DNA of 64,000 nt from Zygaena filipendulae (lineage: Eukaryota > Arthropoda > Insecta > Lepidoptera > Zygaenidae): positions 2,001,501 to 2,065,500 of the forward strand of contig OU015654.1 of NCBI GenBank assembly GCA_907165275.2. The letters run 5' to 3'. Position 1 is the stretch's first letter. The number at the start of each line of letters is the position of its first letter. The translations under genes were made by a program, and so were the position numbers. The notes under the pieces are model-generated. The model made no database searches, was not told the origin of the DNA, and was given only the letters and a program-made list of their open reading frames with translations. Below, piece after piece: positions 38,716 to 52,122 of the stretch.

Positions 38716-40380
38716 TAAAAGTCGCACTTGTGCACTTTTAAAGGATAATCCACTTGGTTATACACGTAAAATGAATTTGCGGTGTCTATCTAGCTCTGTG
38801 CTCTGTGTTGAAAAAATAATTATACAAATGCTACTGATAATCCACTAATTGAAAATATTGCAGGTTGTAATTTTATTAGCAACTATCCAATTAAAATTAG
38901 CAATGAAAATTAACAGTGGAAATTTTATCCACTTTCATAAGTACAATTTATTTATTATTTATTTCACTCTGAAAGGTGAATTTCCTCATTGTGTTGTATT
39001 CTGCTATAGGTAGTGCGCGCCCGCATTATTTTCTTTCAACTATCTTTAACTCACGTACATACCTCTGGTTAAACTATTTATGGTATTATCAATTCATGTA
39101 AAAAAGGACAACACAAACGGAGACCAGAGCAATAATGTACAAGAACCATTCTTATTCCACGATTAGCATTTCTTCCGGCAGATTTCTAGTATAACATAAT
39201 AGTTAGAGAGAGATAAAACTGAGATAAAACTTCCCTAATATCCCTTTCTGTCTCTGACAATGTAGCTGCAAAATTTTGTGATGGTGGATTGTTAACTACT
39301 GGACACCCTCCTTCAATACTTCCCTGGTTTGATCTTACAACAGTTACAACCCTTAATAATATCATGTAGATGTGTAGACGAATGTGAGTTTTGACGTTTT
39401 TAAGATTAATTATCTCGCCAAAACTGTATTCCAACTGCAATGATGTATAGTGAAACAATGTTTAACATCAGTTTCTGTTACGTAACTGTTTACATTATTA
39501 CGAAGCATCAGCCGCTGGAAATATTTACATATAAATATTATGACTAGATAATTTTTAATAAACTATCAGTTAATCACACATTCTATAACATTATTAGTGT
39601 GTTTCTATGGTATAAGCACAGATATAATAGAATATTAGACTAAAGTCAGTGCCTACGTATTTTATGTAAACGATTCTAGGTGGTCTCTCAGTTTAAAAAA
39701 AAAAAATTAAAAATATAGTTCGAATTTTGAAAATTATATCAATGGACAATCACGCAGCACACTCGCGCTAAAAACTAGCACTAGTCAAAATAGCATCAAA
39801 TCTATGGCGGGCTGATTCAGAAAATATTCTAGGTTATTTAATAATAATAATGACCATAACCTAATATTATACATTTGGGTCGTTATTGCTTCACTTGATT
39901 AACCAAATGTATCGTTAAATTCTCTATACTCAATACTACCTCGTTTGGTACTGACTCATGCGAACTAAACAAGGGCCGCATATCGTTTTCTGTATCTATA
40001 TTATGTTTAATCTCTTTACTACTCTTTCACTTGCATGTACGTAGGTATATTTCAGTCGTGCTAAATTATCATTAGCATAAGCTCGAACTACTTTTATTTG
40101 TATGGTGTCAGTTCGATAATCCGCCGCGAAGGTCGACCCCTCCTTTTTCCGTGACTGACGTGATAAGGACGTACTCGTATCGTAGAAGTATTACTTTTAG
40201 GGTTATTTACATTTTATGATGACATTATTTGTGGTGAGTTTAATTGAATAACGTAAGTAGTTAATCTAAAATTATGCTGTACAACAGTGCTCTGATTCTG
40301 TGGTGATGATTCTCCAAATTAAAATATTTTTCTTTTTCTTTTCTTCTATAGGTACATAATTATGTACATACCCAATGCCA
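38716..40380. other. no gene seen
   Basis: AT-rich non-coding sequence; the 90-aa frame at 39186-39458 (minus) is unsupported. Confidence 0.4.
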
Positions 40381-40731
40381 GTCGGCTGCTACACGAAAAA
40401 CAAAGCAACTGAGCAATCAGTTTTTTCGAAAGTAGTTTTTTTTTTTTGTATTTTTGCCTCTTTTCACGCATAACGGACCTTGTTACACAGCCATCAAAAA
40501 GGCTTTAGTCTTAGACAAATTAAAATTAAGAAAATCGTTGAAAGCTTTTTTTATAATAAAGCGATTTCCGTTTTTTTGCAATAACGATCAAAAATGCTTT
40601 AGTCTTAGAGAAATTGAAATTAAGAAAATCGTTAAACTATGGAAGGTTTGTTTTAAATAAAGCGATTTCCGGTTTTTTGCTGCTCCTGTAAAATTTTATT
40701 CCACTGCAATTCGTTTTTCCGTAGGACAGTC
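40381..40731 (+). mobile_element. MITE family G copy with internal duplication
   Basis: Inverted ends CGGCTGCTACACGAAAAAC and GTTTTTCCGTAGGACAGTC. Contains GGCTTTAGTCTTAG, the empty-site counterpart of the family C insertion at 60456. An internal ~115-bp segment (GCTTTAGTCTTAGA...AAGCGATTTCCG) is duplicated. Confidence 0.75.
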
Positions 40732-40874
40732 ACAATGTCACAACATTACAATGAATGTATTGTTATTAGACTCGTTTTTTCATAATTATTTTATTCACAG
40801 TAGATACTTATTTTTGTTTGAAACTGCATTATATACTGAAAACCTTTGCGAAGCTCAGTCAAACTGAAACCCAA

Positions 40875-41102
40875 TGGGGATGTGGACTACTTTTGAAAAT
40901 TAAAATTCTAATTAGTCCGTCAGTTAGAAAATAAAAAAACAACCGCTAAAACCGCCATACAAACTGTCCTGATAGTGACGTCATGCGAAATTTCAACTCG
41001 ATCTATCGCCGTTATTTTTTGATTACGTAAAAAAAAAAACGTGTCCAATATTTTTTCATAATCTACAAGACAGACTAAAAAAAAAATTAGTCAACATGCC
41101 CA
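40875..41102 (-). mobile_element. MITE family B, internally deleted copy
   Basis: GGGGATGTGGACTAC left end, TAGTCAACATGCCC right end; about 100 bp including one CRE-like palindrome are missing. Confidence 0.75.
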
Positions 41103-41287
41103 AATTTTCGCCACTATTATCTCACTGTCGGTTGAGTCTACAAGACATTCACGGTTTACTAATCATCATTAACGTCAATGTTAGTTAATAAATTTTAATT
41201 ATTTACTGTCGAACAGTCCAAAGCCTTCATGTCACTTGTCACTTATGCAATGACTCGGCCTTTGGCACCGTTGCGATTTATGTCTAA

Positions 41288-41630
41288 TGGGCATGTTGAC
41301 TAATTTTTAATTTTGAGTCCGTCTTGTAGATTATTAAAAAATATTAGACACGTATTTTTTCTTTTTTTACGTAATCAAAAAAAAAACGGCGATATATTGA
41401 GTTGAAATTTCGCGTGACGTCACTATTCTGACAGTTTGTATGGCGGTTTTAGCGGTTAGTGACGTCACGACCCCCTCACCCTAAACTTAAATGCTTTATC
41501 TCTTCTTCTTTTTATCTCTGTATATATTAATTTATTTGAAAAAGCAAAAAATACGTGTCTATTGTTTTTTTATTTTCTAACTGACGGACTAATTAGAATT
41601 TTGATTTTCAAAAGTAGTCAACATCCCCAT
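41288..41630 (+). mobile_element. MITE family B, full copy
   Basis: GGGCATGTTGACTAA to GTCAACATCCCC, two TGACGTCA palindromes. Lies 185 bp from, and inverted to, the copy at 40875. Confidence 0.8.
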
Positions 41631-42675
41631 TGTCTACATGCACTTATGATAAATAGTAGCCAATAGTAGCCCTTTGACAACGTGTATGCAAAATTTCGTG
41701 GTGATCGGTTGAGCCGTTTAGCCGTGAAAGCGTAACCAACAAGCAAACAAACAAACTTACTTTCGCATTTATACTTGTAAGGAAGTAAGGGAAGAGCTGA
41801 TTTGAAAATCGCAACATGCGGTTACTTATATGTATAGATTTCGTCACCTGAAGTAATTGGCTCATATGTTAAGACCCTTTTCTGCGCATTCATGCCTTTG
41901 AAATGCTTTACAACTATCCGTAGCACAACCCAGTTGCATTGTTAGAAACCTTACATTATCATTTACCCGTCTTTCAGCTTGCCCCTCTCTCGAGTCTTGA
42001 CCTATATTACCTCCATGTACTTATATTATAACACCATTATTCTATTGTTACTATGAAAGTTAATTACAATAATATTTGATTTGATTCTTGCTACGTTTCA
42101 ACATATGGTTTGAATATCTTAATAGTTTCTTTTCTAAAAAACGAAGGTTAAGATGAAAACCTACATAGTAGGCACATTGAGATTATGCTTTCTTACACTT
42201 TGATTTGATTTCTCTTAGAGAACTATTTTGCGAACCCGTATTAGAGTATGGACCACCTAACCACAATCTAATGACATACTAATAGGGCTAGTTGCCAAAT
42301 ATGATGGTAATTAATTCCATTTATAGAAGTTCTATTTAGGAATATTGCTGTAAGTAACCACAAACTTGTTTGTGCAGAAGTTTTGTCTATATTAAGAAAG
42401 TAGTAGCTTTTATAGGTACACTGGGATGCCATGCAAGAGGCAGAGATACTATAATAGATTAAATTAAAATTTATCGCAAATATGCTCCAAGATCGTCTCT
42501 TTAGCAAGTACGATTCCTATTCTTCGACTTCTCCTTTAGAACATGGCGCCAACATGGCGAACGCCACCATACCATATTCATGCGAATAAACTACAATAAA
42601 CTACAAAGGGTGGTCCGCCTTAAGAATAAATTTAATGACTTTCTCTGTATCACATAAGTACCTATTATGTAAATA
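41631..42675. other. no gene seen; Helitron-like fragment at 41670-41790
   Basis: 41670-41790 holds GACAACGTGTATGCAAAATTTCG, GCGTAACCAACAAGCAAAC and TTTATACTTGTAAGG, the AT-rich half of the Helitron-like family. The rest is unrecognised. Confidence 0.45.
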
Positions 42676-42914
42676 TGGACGCAGATAAGCAATAACATGT
42701 TAACCCACAAAATTAAGTTACATATGCAGAACGATTTATTGAGAGTTGGGGAACGTTTTTTTTAATTATGTGTTTACCTTATTACATTGTTTAAGTATGT
42801 AACTAAATATTGAACATAAAAAATGTTGACAGAAAATGGCGCTATAATTTTAAAACACGATTTACTCAAAATTTCTCCAGTGTGGGTTAACACACTATTG
42901 CTTATCTATGTCCA
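42676..42914 (+). mobile_element. MITE family E, full copy
   Basis: 239 bp with inverted ends TGGACGCAGATAAGCAATAA and TATTGCTTATCTATGTCCA, flanked by TA. Confidence 0.8.
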
Positions 42915-44443
42915 TATAATGAATGAATATCGTATGAACATTAACATTATATGAATTTGATAGTTCCAACTATTATTAGGATCGAGGTTTTTCCAATTGA
43001 TGTATACCAACTGATATTTATACCGTGCATGCAAATACCTACGTATCTGTTCATAATTTGATTGAGCATTCAGAAGTGCAAATTAGTTAACCGTAAGGGC
43101 CAATTCTACTACTTAACACGATACTAAACTAGTTACTCCAGCATCGAAGAGGGTGTTCTCACATATACCACCGTTCCTTCGATCCATCGATCGGTTTAAC
43201 GCAAGTATGTGAATTGTGAGTACCGACATATTATGTGGGATAATTCTCCTTATTGGTACAGAAGCGATGTGTTTTTGTATTTTGCGTAAGCAGAATTATT
43301 AGATCTTAAAGTTACTCGCAACTTACGTCAGTCTCGACTAAGTGGGTGATTGATTTTATCATCGCCAATTACTCAGTCTTTTAAAGGTGCGGGCTTAATG
43401 AGATGACGGAATTTTGATTATAGTTTAACAACTAGCTGGAGAAATTTTCATAGCAATTTGATACTGAAAACACTGAGAACAACAGAAATCAAGTCATCCT
43501 AAAAGTATTAACTAAAAGTATTAATTAAATAGCTCCATCCTAAAAGCAACATTCCATTTGTGGAATTTAGCGAGTAATACAAGGGATGAAACCAAAAATA
43601 TATAATTCGAATTTAAAGTTTCAAGTAGAAGCAACATCGACGTAGAGTATTTTATACGAAGTTGCATTCAAAAATCAACTTCATTATTAGCGTCTACACG
43701 CCAATTAAGTACAAAGTACTATAAACAATTGAAAAATATAAACACCAGTGTTGTACGTTAGTTACAAACGGTCAGACAATAGCTCCCGGGAGTGAATTGT
43801 CTGAATTAGAACTTCCCATAGAAAGAGGTCAGTGTACAATTCTTGTTGGTCAATTTTTAACTACAATAGACATCATTAATCTTTTATCTTTGCTCGATCT
43901 GACTTGTCAAATATTATTTAAAATATGAACTGACAGAAAAAGGACTAGATTTCAATAAGTACTTAGTTGTAACAAAAATATCTACGCAAATTCTCTTAAG
44001 CGCACCTTAATAATTTCATTAAATATTAATAATAATTTTGTCACTTTTATGAATGACTAAAAAAAATTATACCTACGTAATAAAAGCGTATAGATAAGTA
44101 ACGCTTCTTGTTATTGTAAGCAGCAAACTAGTTTCTAAATTAGTTGAATGCATATAAAATGTAGACACACACATTATGTGAGAATAGCAAAACTCCAAGC
44201 GAGCTCCTAAATTGCTATTATGAAAATAAATAATTTATTATTATTATAAAAAACGTCGTTTTGTAACATATACGTAGGTATACATAGTAAAGCGAGCTAC
44301 AACTCGCGTCTTAGCGTTTGTCGTGCATTTCGTCATATCCTTCACGAACTGCATTGTCTATACCTTGGCTTAGATCATCTGACATGAACGAATCGAAAGA
44401 TTTAAAACTAAATTTGGAGCACTTCGAAGGGTTAACAGTTTAA
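42915..44443. other. no gene seen
   Basis: AT-rich non-coding sequence upstream of the candidate exon at 44444. Confidence 0.35.
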
Positions 44444-44628
44444 ATGCCTCCGACGGAGACGGCGGTTGAAGGCATGCTGTGTCTGTCAAGACACGAAAAT
44501 TGCCCATGGGACGAAGCATTGAAATCTACAGAACCCACCTGGACTGGATTGCAGTACACGTGCTTGAAGATATTACACCTGTATTGCAAGGTTTTCGAAA
44601 AGGAAGATGTATTGGACATGGTTATTAG
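44444..44628 (+). CDS. candidate host first exon, phase 2
   Basis: An acceptor-like gggttaacag precedes ATG 44444 by 5 nt; 61 codons plus 2 nt end at a strong donor (attag|gtaagt). The protein (LCLSRHENCPWDEALKSTEPTWTG, LQYTCLKILHLYCKVFEKEDVLD) looks like real globular sequence, but I do not recognise the family. The donor phase again is 2 with a split Arg codon. It may be another alternative 5' exon of the locus or part of an unrelated gene. Confidence 0.45.
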
Positions 44629-45904
44629 GTAAGTGAATAACTGATACAATAAGGTCGACATATTAAGAATCATCGGATTCTTATCAAGAATTATTGTTTG
44701 TGGAAGTGACTCAACGAAGTTATCAAATTATTGTACACACTACACATTATCTACTGATTTTGTTGTGATAAAAAATTAAAATGGGTGGTTTTATCAGAAC
44801 ATAATATAACAGAACTGAAAATAATACTTAGATAGAAGGGACATAAACTTAGTTTAGTATGAAAACAGATGAAAACCAGGGTCGACGGGTGATTTTCGCG
44901 CACAAAACTATTCATCACGCACTAAAACATTCATTAACGTAAAACGTATTAAACGCTTTATTGTAAATTTTTTACTTAGTCACTGTTTTAAAAATTCACA
45001 GTTTTGGAAATATTGTGGTAAATATCCTTGGGATGGCAGCAAAAGAAGTTAGAGCATTTGCTCTAACTTCATTTGCAACGGTAGCGCGCCTGCGCTGTGT
45101 TTGTGTCCTCTCTAATTAATTTATTTGCTCTGTGGTTTTATCAAAAAAATAATATAACGTATAACAATCGTACAATACATACGAATCAACAGTTATCAAA
45201 TTATTGTACACTTTATTATTTATCTATCTACTGTTAAATTTTACTAACTGTTGATGATAACAATTGGAAATGGGAGGTTCTACCAATCCAAATTAAACAA
45301 ATTTAAATTTGTTCAGGTTGTATTCTGGAACGTTTCTGTTTTTCTAGAGGCTTTTGATTGAACTGTTCATACATATTGTGATTCAAATGTTTCTAATGTA
45401 GTCTTAAACGTTTTCTGGTAAGATATCTGTTTGCGATTGTTTCTTTCGTGTTATTTTTAGTTTTAATTTTATTTATCTTCGTTTTAACGTTGCGAAATCA
45501 GCCAATACCGTCATGCTCATTAGTTCGCTCATAAAACCTAGTTGCGAACAACCGATGCCCGCAATACTAGCTTTAATGCCCGCAGAGACGTTTAATGCCT
45601 CCATCACAGCGCCCACTGTGATAAACTTCTGGAACAACCAACCATTATTATTTCATTTTTATAACATCACAAACGTAGCCGCATATACATTGTCTAACTA
45701 CACCAGCTGACCACATCACTGGTATTTCACACTAACTTCAAATTGTTACACCTCTTTCCGTAAACCGATTGCGATGATACAAAGTAGCCGATGTTGTCCA
45801 AGGATTACGATTTACGTAGCTTCTGATCTATATAATAGTTCCAGCAAACGGCTTTATTATTTTTGTGTAAACACTAAACAGTACTAGGTACATAGTGTTA
45901 AACA
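44629..45904. other. no gene seen; hairpin at 45050-45069
   Basis: Starts with the strong donor gtaagt. A palindromic hairpin (GTTAGAGCATTTGCTCTAAC) lies at 45050-45069. The 65-aa frame at 45513 lacks family features. Confidence 0.4.
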
Positions 45905-46093
45905 AAGTAGCTTCCCGCTGTCTGTCTGTTCCTATGTATGCTTAGATCTTTAAAACTACGCAATGATTTTCATGCGGTTTTCACCAATAGATAGAGTGAT
46001 TCATTAGGAAGTTTTATATCATCTATATTTAATCTTGGAATTCCCGCGGGAACTCCGAAATTACCGCGGGTGAAACCGCGGCGGACAGCTAGT
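45905..46093 (+). mobile_element. Helitron-like copy, third subfamily, complete 3' end
   Basis: AGCTTCCCGCTGTCTGTCTG...CCAATAGATAGAGTGATTC...ATTCCCGCGGGAACTCC, then CCGCGGGTGAAACCGCGGCGGACAG and CTAG near 46090. Confidence 0.7.
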
Positions 46094-47082
46094 TAATAAT
46101 TAACATGGATTATCTAATTTGTTTGACTTTTAATTTTCTCAACTCGTATAGTGAGTAGATATTTGAAGTGTAAAATTACTTTGTGACAAAACGTTCAGAA
46201 TCTCATTTTAACTCTCGTTTAGTGGAGTTTATGAGTATTTAGTTAAATGTAGTCTTATGTAGTGTACAGACTGTAGTCTTGTCTATGAGACCCACGTACA
46301 AAGCTAATATTAGCTGGGTTATCGTCAAATTATCAGTCAAAAATACTCGTAGGTGTATGCGGTAGAAGTTAGCACTCAGCAGAGATGACTTGTGAAGGTG
46401 ATATTGTCTACCGCCGGCTTATGGTGATTTACATGCGCTTGCGACTATAACGAGGTCATAATGTACTATGTTCTAAAACTAAAATTGTCCTTCCTTCTTT
46501 CAATGATTGACGTGTGGGGAAATCTTTTATTAACATTGACACAACTAAATTGAATTTTATGAATTAAATAAAATTCTTGTCCCGACGTTATATGGGTGAA
46601 TATACGCTATTTGAATTTCAACGGTCCTTAGACAAATTTTATGTTAAAATAATGATATTGTTAATACCATATGCTTAAATAATAAAGAATATCGTCTTTT
46701 ATTCGGCCCACGTAGTTAATTCGCGATAATTTTTAATTTTAGGCATTAATGCCTTAAAATAGTTCCAAATGTATACTACCCTGGCCTTACCCCATTAGTA
46801 GATTTTATAATTTTCAGGGCCTAATGCTTTTAATATTTATGGCATTAGGTTTTCTACCAATATTATCATATACCTAAATAAACATCGAAACATATTTTAT
46901 CAAAATACATAGTCAAATTATTAATTAATACAAAAAAAAAATTCTCTCATTTCACGTCCCATTACAATAATGTCACTTCACCTGGCGAATTTCAAAGACT
47001 AAAAAATAGACATAAAACTGCTAAAGTATGGTTTTGACATAGAATGACGCGTGGAGTACAGTGTGAAGTAAAAAGCAAGATA
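46094..47082. other. no feature seen
   Basis: Non-coding AT-rich sequence. Confidence 0.35.
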
Positions 47083-47127
47083 ATGTCGGGGAGCGGGATT
47101 GTGCCAGTCGTTGCAGTATTTCCCTTG
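47083..47127 (+). CDS. possible short host first exon
   Basis: ATG 47083 opens 15 codons (MSGSGIVPVVAVFPL) followed directly by a good donor, gtgagt at 47128. The phase is 0, unlike the other candidates. Evidence is only the ATG-plus-donor arrangement and the base composition. Confidence 0.25.
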
Positions 47128-47207
47128 GTGAGTATATATTTTTATATTTTATCGTCCCGTAATTGTAAATAAGTTCAATACAATATTTATAGTGTGTAGA
47201 TGCTATA

Positions 47208-47232
47208 TATCTATCTATCTATCTACTATCTT
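47208..47232. repeat. (TCTA)n microsatellite
   Basis: ATCTATCTATCTATCTAC. Followed by a repeat-like stretch (CGGCTCCTACGATTTTCATG, GGCGCTACGAGCGAAGCTCGG) up to about 47520. Confidence 0.5.
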
Positions 47233-47744
47233 TAAACGAGCAATTCTTATATATAAATATATATTTATTATATACGTATTATAATCTAAATCTCGGAAAC
47301 GGCTCCTACGATTTTCATGAAATTTAGTAAGCAAGGGGGGTTTCGGGGCCGATTAATCGATCTAGCTAGGTTTCATTTTTGGAAAACGACGTTTTATCCG
47401 TGTTTTCAGGCAATGAAAAATGAGTGTTTGTTAATACATACTTTTCTACTTAACAACAGATGGCGCTACGAGCGAAGCTCGGTCGCCCAGATATTTGTCT
47501 CTTTATCATAATCTTTTCTATTTTCGCTACGCTATTGAATTAAAATTGTTCGCGTTAAGTTGCACCAGTGGGTCCATTTTAATTTCTTTTAAGCCCATTT
47601 AAAAAAACAAAAATATATTTCCAGTGCTTTATTTACAGAATAAAATGTTAATGTTAAAAATCTTCTTTAAAAAATTTAAATAGGTTAACGTTTCGAACAA
47701 TAAACCGCAGGAAAGTTTGTTTTGTAAGAACCTTCTCCTTACAA

Positions 47745-48085
47745 TAACAAACACAACGTGCATACCAAATTTCATTCAAATCCGTTCAGCCGTTTTCGCG
47801 TGATTGAATAACAAACATCCAAACACCCACACTTTCATATTTATAATATTAGTAGGGTATTAGTAGAGATATTATAGATACTAGCTGTGCCCCGCGGTTT
47901 CACCCGCGGTAATTTCGGAGTTCCCGCGGGAATTCCGGAATAAAAAGTACCCTATCTCCTTCTTTGTACCCGTGACAACGTGCATGCCAAATTTCATCCA
48001 AATCCGTTCAGCCGTTTTTGCGTGATTGAGTTACAAACATCCAAACACCCACACTTTAACATTTTTAATATTATATAGTAGGATT
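47745..48085 (-). mobile_element. Helitron-like copy preceded by a partial copy
   Basis: Full copy 47881-48085 starts CTAGCTGTGCCCCGCGGTTTCACCCGCGG and ends TTTTTAATATTATATAG. A partial copy of the AT-rich half lies at 47745-47860. Confidence 0.7.
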
Positions 48086-49191
48086 AGTAAAGATTAGCGT
48101 TGGTTTTCTTTTGTTGGATGAATGAGTTTTATATCATTGCACGTGGTATTTATACAATTCTGTCCGAGTGTTTTATGTAATTCAACCAGTTGGTTGTAGT
48201 TTGAACAATAAACAGTAGGTAAGCTCGCTGTAATCTGACGCGCAAACAATAGGTTTGGCAGATCTTTTTCAGGCAGGTGTAGGTATTTTTTTTATCCATT
48301 AAAGAAACCTTAAATTTGGAAGGTGAGGGTTTGTGTTTGTCTCACAAATGATAAAAAACTGTATAATATGTACTTTTATTTGCATATCATAATATGATGT
48401 GATATCGTCCTGATTGAAGCTATTATCCGTTCTTTGGTACTGGAGAGTTTAAATTGTTGCGCAGCTTCTTCTCTTCAGCCATAGCACAAGGAAGCTGTGA
48501 AGGGTGGATATTTTATGGGTGCTGTTATAATAACTGTAATTTTACTGTCGTCAAAAAAAGCCACATTATGGGCCAACTTTGAATGATAATATAAATATAA
48601 ATCATATTACTGGCAAAAAGGCGGCCTTATTGATAGAAGCGTTTATTTCAAGGCAACCTTGACGAGGTAGTCCAGAATATGGATTAATACCAGAAGAGTT
48701 CGGGGTGGGTGCAGGCTAATTTCATTCATTCAAAAAATTTCACATCAGGAAACATAGAAGCATAGTAGGTATTATGGGTCAAGCGTGTAAGAGTGAAGTA
48801 CCTATATTATGGTAGTGTAAATTTCAACCATTAATATGCTATAAATGGTGCCCTATACGACCTTAAGAGCCCTCTTATCCGCACCCAGACAAAACCTATT
48901 TAATAAGTTTGCATTCCAACCCTTGCTGTGCAAAACGTTAGCTTTCAAAGAAATTGCGGGGTAAAGTAAGGCGAATGGCGTGTTGGGCTTGGCATCATTA
49001 GTTCCATTAGACAGTTGCTTTGCAGCGGGTAAAGGTCAGACGTTTCTATGAACTCTCAAGACTAAACCAGACAAGTTACATTGTGTGACGGGGATATGAT
49101 CTTTCTTTCTTACTAGAACAGCAAACTTTGTATGGTTATTAGGGTTTACTAATTATTTGTCGTATAATATTATACATATTTTCACAAAATT
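48086..49191. other. no gene seen
   Basis: Non-coding, no repeat recognised. Confidence 0.35.
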
Positions 49192-49461
49192 GGCTACTTG
49201 TCAAAATTTTTCTTTTTAGTCCGTCGTGTAGATTAGTAAAAAATATTGGACACGCATTTTTTCTTTTTTTACGTAATAAAAAAATAACGGCGATACATTG
49301 AGTTGAAATTTTGCGTGACGTCACAACACGGTGCATTTTGTATGGAGCTTATATTGAATATTGACGTCACGAGTCCCCCACCCTTAACTTTAATGCGCTT
49401 TATCTATGTTTATTTGAAAAAGCATCAATTACGTGTCTATTTTTTTTTACTGACAGACTAA
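49192..49461 (+). mobile_element. MITE family B, diverged copy
   Basis: TTTTTAGTCCGTCGTGTAGATTAG, one CRE-like GTGACGTCAC and a second near 49360; ends at GACAGACTAA, directly abutting the next copy. Confidence 0.65.
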
Positions 49462-49740
49462 TGGGGATGTGGACTACTTTTGAAAGTCAAAATTGTAATT
49501 AGTCCGTCAGTTAGAAAATAAAAAACAATAGACAATTATTTTTTGCTTTTTAAATAAATTAAAATATACAGAGATAAAGCGCATTAAAGTTTAGGGTGAG
49601 GGGTTCGTGACGTCACTAACCGCGCTAAAACCGCCATACAAACTGTCAGAATAGTGACGTCACGCGGAATTTCAACTCAATAGAATATCGCCGTTATAAG
49701 TATTTTGATTACGTAAAAAAAGAAAAAAATACGTGTCCCG
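49462..49740 (-). mobile_element. MITE family B, right-truncated copy
   Basis: GGGGATGTGGACTAC start, two TGACGTCA palindromes, stops at AAATACGTGTCCC. Arranged head to tail-inverted with the copy before it. Confidence 0.7.
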
Positions 49741-51659
49741 ATTACTACTGGTAATTTTTCTATTTTCGAAAAGTATCTAACTATCTGTTGATTTGAATCG
49801 AATCTACGCTTTTTAAATAGGTTTACTTGGGTGGTTTGGATTCTTAATGTTTTATGAGGTATAAGATTTTATGAATCCCTAAAAAATCTTAATTTAAATA
49901 TCTCAATAATTCGACGTAGGCAGTTCCATAGAATAATAACATTTTATTGGCATCATAAATTTCACACTTCAATCGAGTTTGTTATTGTGTTTATCTTCAC
50001 GTTTCATTTGTATCAATTAAACAAAAATACTGGTGTTTACTTAATGTTTTTTTTTAATTGTACGAGATCAAAGCAAAGTTTTCTCGTCTGTCAGGTGACT
50101 CTATAATAATAAAAACATTCACGTATTGTAACTGTGAAAAAAAGCAGAAAATAGAAAATGAAATATACGTGCTATAAGTCTGATGTTCCTACTTGGTAAA
50201 TTGATGAAGTACCTTGAGGATAGTGAACCAACTAAGATCAAATGGAAGCATTTCTCTTTAGCATAAAATTTCGTAACATCCTTTAAACGAGGTCAGTCAT
50301 TCCCTAAATATCGCACACATTTGAGAAATCAAAAGATTTATTAGATAATGATCCGTCCACCACTTGTCATGTCATAATGGATCTAGATTATAGCGTCTAA
50401 GTTGCGTCATTCATAACAAAAGAACGTGGTCATAATTTTTGAAATATTTATTTTTTAAATATTTGCTGATCAAAACTACAATCCTTTAATTAAATACCTA
50501 CAACGGGTTACGGGTTTTCTGCCACATACTGACTCGAATATATGGCAGAAAACTCTGAAAACAAGAAATAATATTTTCATCTCTTGCTTATGTGTTCTTG
50601 TGTCGTCTTTTTCTTTTTCTTTTGTTTACAAATTCAATCAGTTAGTAGGTATGCGTAGTGAGTCTTAATGAGAAAGCAATCTCATAATATAATATGTAAG
50701 TACATTGTACAGTAAAAGAAAATACGATGATCTTAGATTCGAATATGAGTGAACTCATTCTTGGACATTAATAATTATGATAATAAAGTTAATAAATGTC
50801 CATATGTCCAGTTAAATGTCTAGAATGTAATGTTTAACTCGTAAATCTCGGCAAGTAAATAAATTTCAGCGCAACAAATTTTAAGTCTGCAGATGAAGTT
50901 TAACATTGTCGGGGCATGTTTGCCAACTATTGTTTCACATTTTAACGATCACATAAATCAAATTTAACTGAAGGCACGCGATAAATGAAACTGAACCAAA
51001 ATAAATAAAAATACATAAAATTGACGTATAAACTGACGCGTGTCTGCAGTCTGGCTAAAGTAGGGCTTGTCAATTGTCATGTATAGAAGGACGAAACGGT
51101 GGGCCAGTCTAAAATAGAGATCTTGCGCAAACACTTGGGGCAGAAAAGGTAGAAAGCATTTTGCAGTACGGTTGTAAGAAAATTGACGCAGAACAATGAT
51201 ATTATAAGTAGGTATTCCGTATTAAAAAAAGATTCCGATCTAGAAACCTATCATAGGTAGCTACGGTAAGGTAGACATGCAACACACTACACTGGGCCCT
51301 TATTCTCTATGACCAACAACATTTCTTGCCCATAACTCGCGTCCTAAAAACATAGGCGTTGAATTGAGAACCTCCTCATTTCTTAAGTCGGTTAAAAACG
51401 CAATTCCGACCGCTTCAGATTCCAAAATATTAGAAATTAATATTCTGTATACCATAACACACGTTGTAAATGTATTTTTTTTAAAGTGAAACTTCTCTGA
51501 TCACGAGGGAAAAACAATTTTTGCGGCGTGTTATGGTCATATTGAATAAGGGCCCTGGACTCAGTTGTAGAAGCGAACTTCCTGAAATGAATTAGCGGAT
51601 ACCTACGTAATCTCAGGTCAATAAAGTTTATTTTTAAACTGTTGGTTACAATTATATGA
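49741..51659. other. no gene seen
   Basis: AT-rich non-coding sequence; the 75-aa frame at 51437-51664 is unsupported. Confidence 0.35.
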
Positions 51660-51661
51660 TC

Positions 51662-52015
51662 CATTTAACGCGAGTGAAACCTCGGAGAACAGCTAGTATG
51701 ATATAATTTTATTTTCTTACTAAACATAATATCGTAAATCTTACAAGTTTAATCAAATAGGTACAAACTGACAAACTTTATTTTATTCCATGTTTTTTGT
51801 TTTCGTAATAAACATACTTTATCCTCTAATAAATGCGATTATGAGTTTTGTTGTTGTTTGTTACGCTTTCACGTCTTAACTACTGAACTGATCATTATTT
51901 TTTGCGTAGACTTTGTCGGGGATACAGAAAAGGACAAAGGCTACTTCCTATCCTGAAATTCCAACGTGAAAGGAGTATCGGAAAATTAACGCGGGTGAAA
52001 CCGAGGGGAATCGCC
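51662..52015 (+). mobile_element. two Helitron-like fragments
   Basis: 51662-51697 is a bare 3' end (GCGAGTGAAACCTCGGAGAACAG, CTAG). 51845-52015 is a copy with a diverged end (GCGGGTGAAACCGAGGGGAATCGCCAG). Confidence 0.6.
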
Positions 52016-52122
52016 AGTTTTAAATAATTCTCACAAAAGCATTGATATAGTAAAAAAAAACCCGGGCTTTTTAATATATCAATGCACAAAAGTAATAAAG
52101 AACAAAATGTCAAAATTTTATA

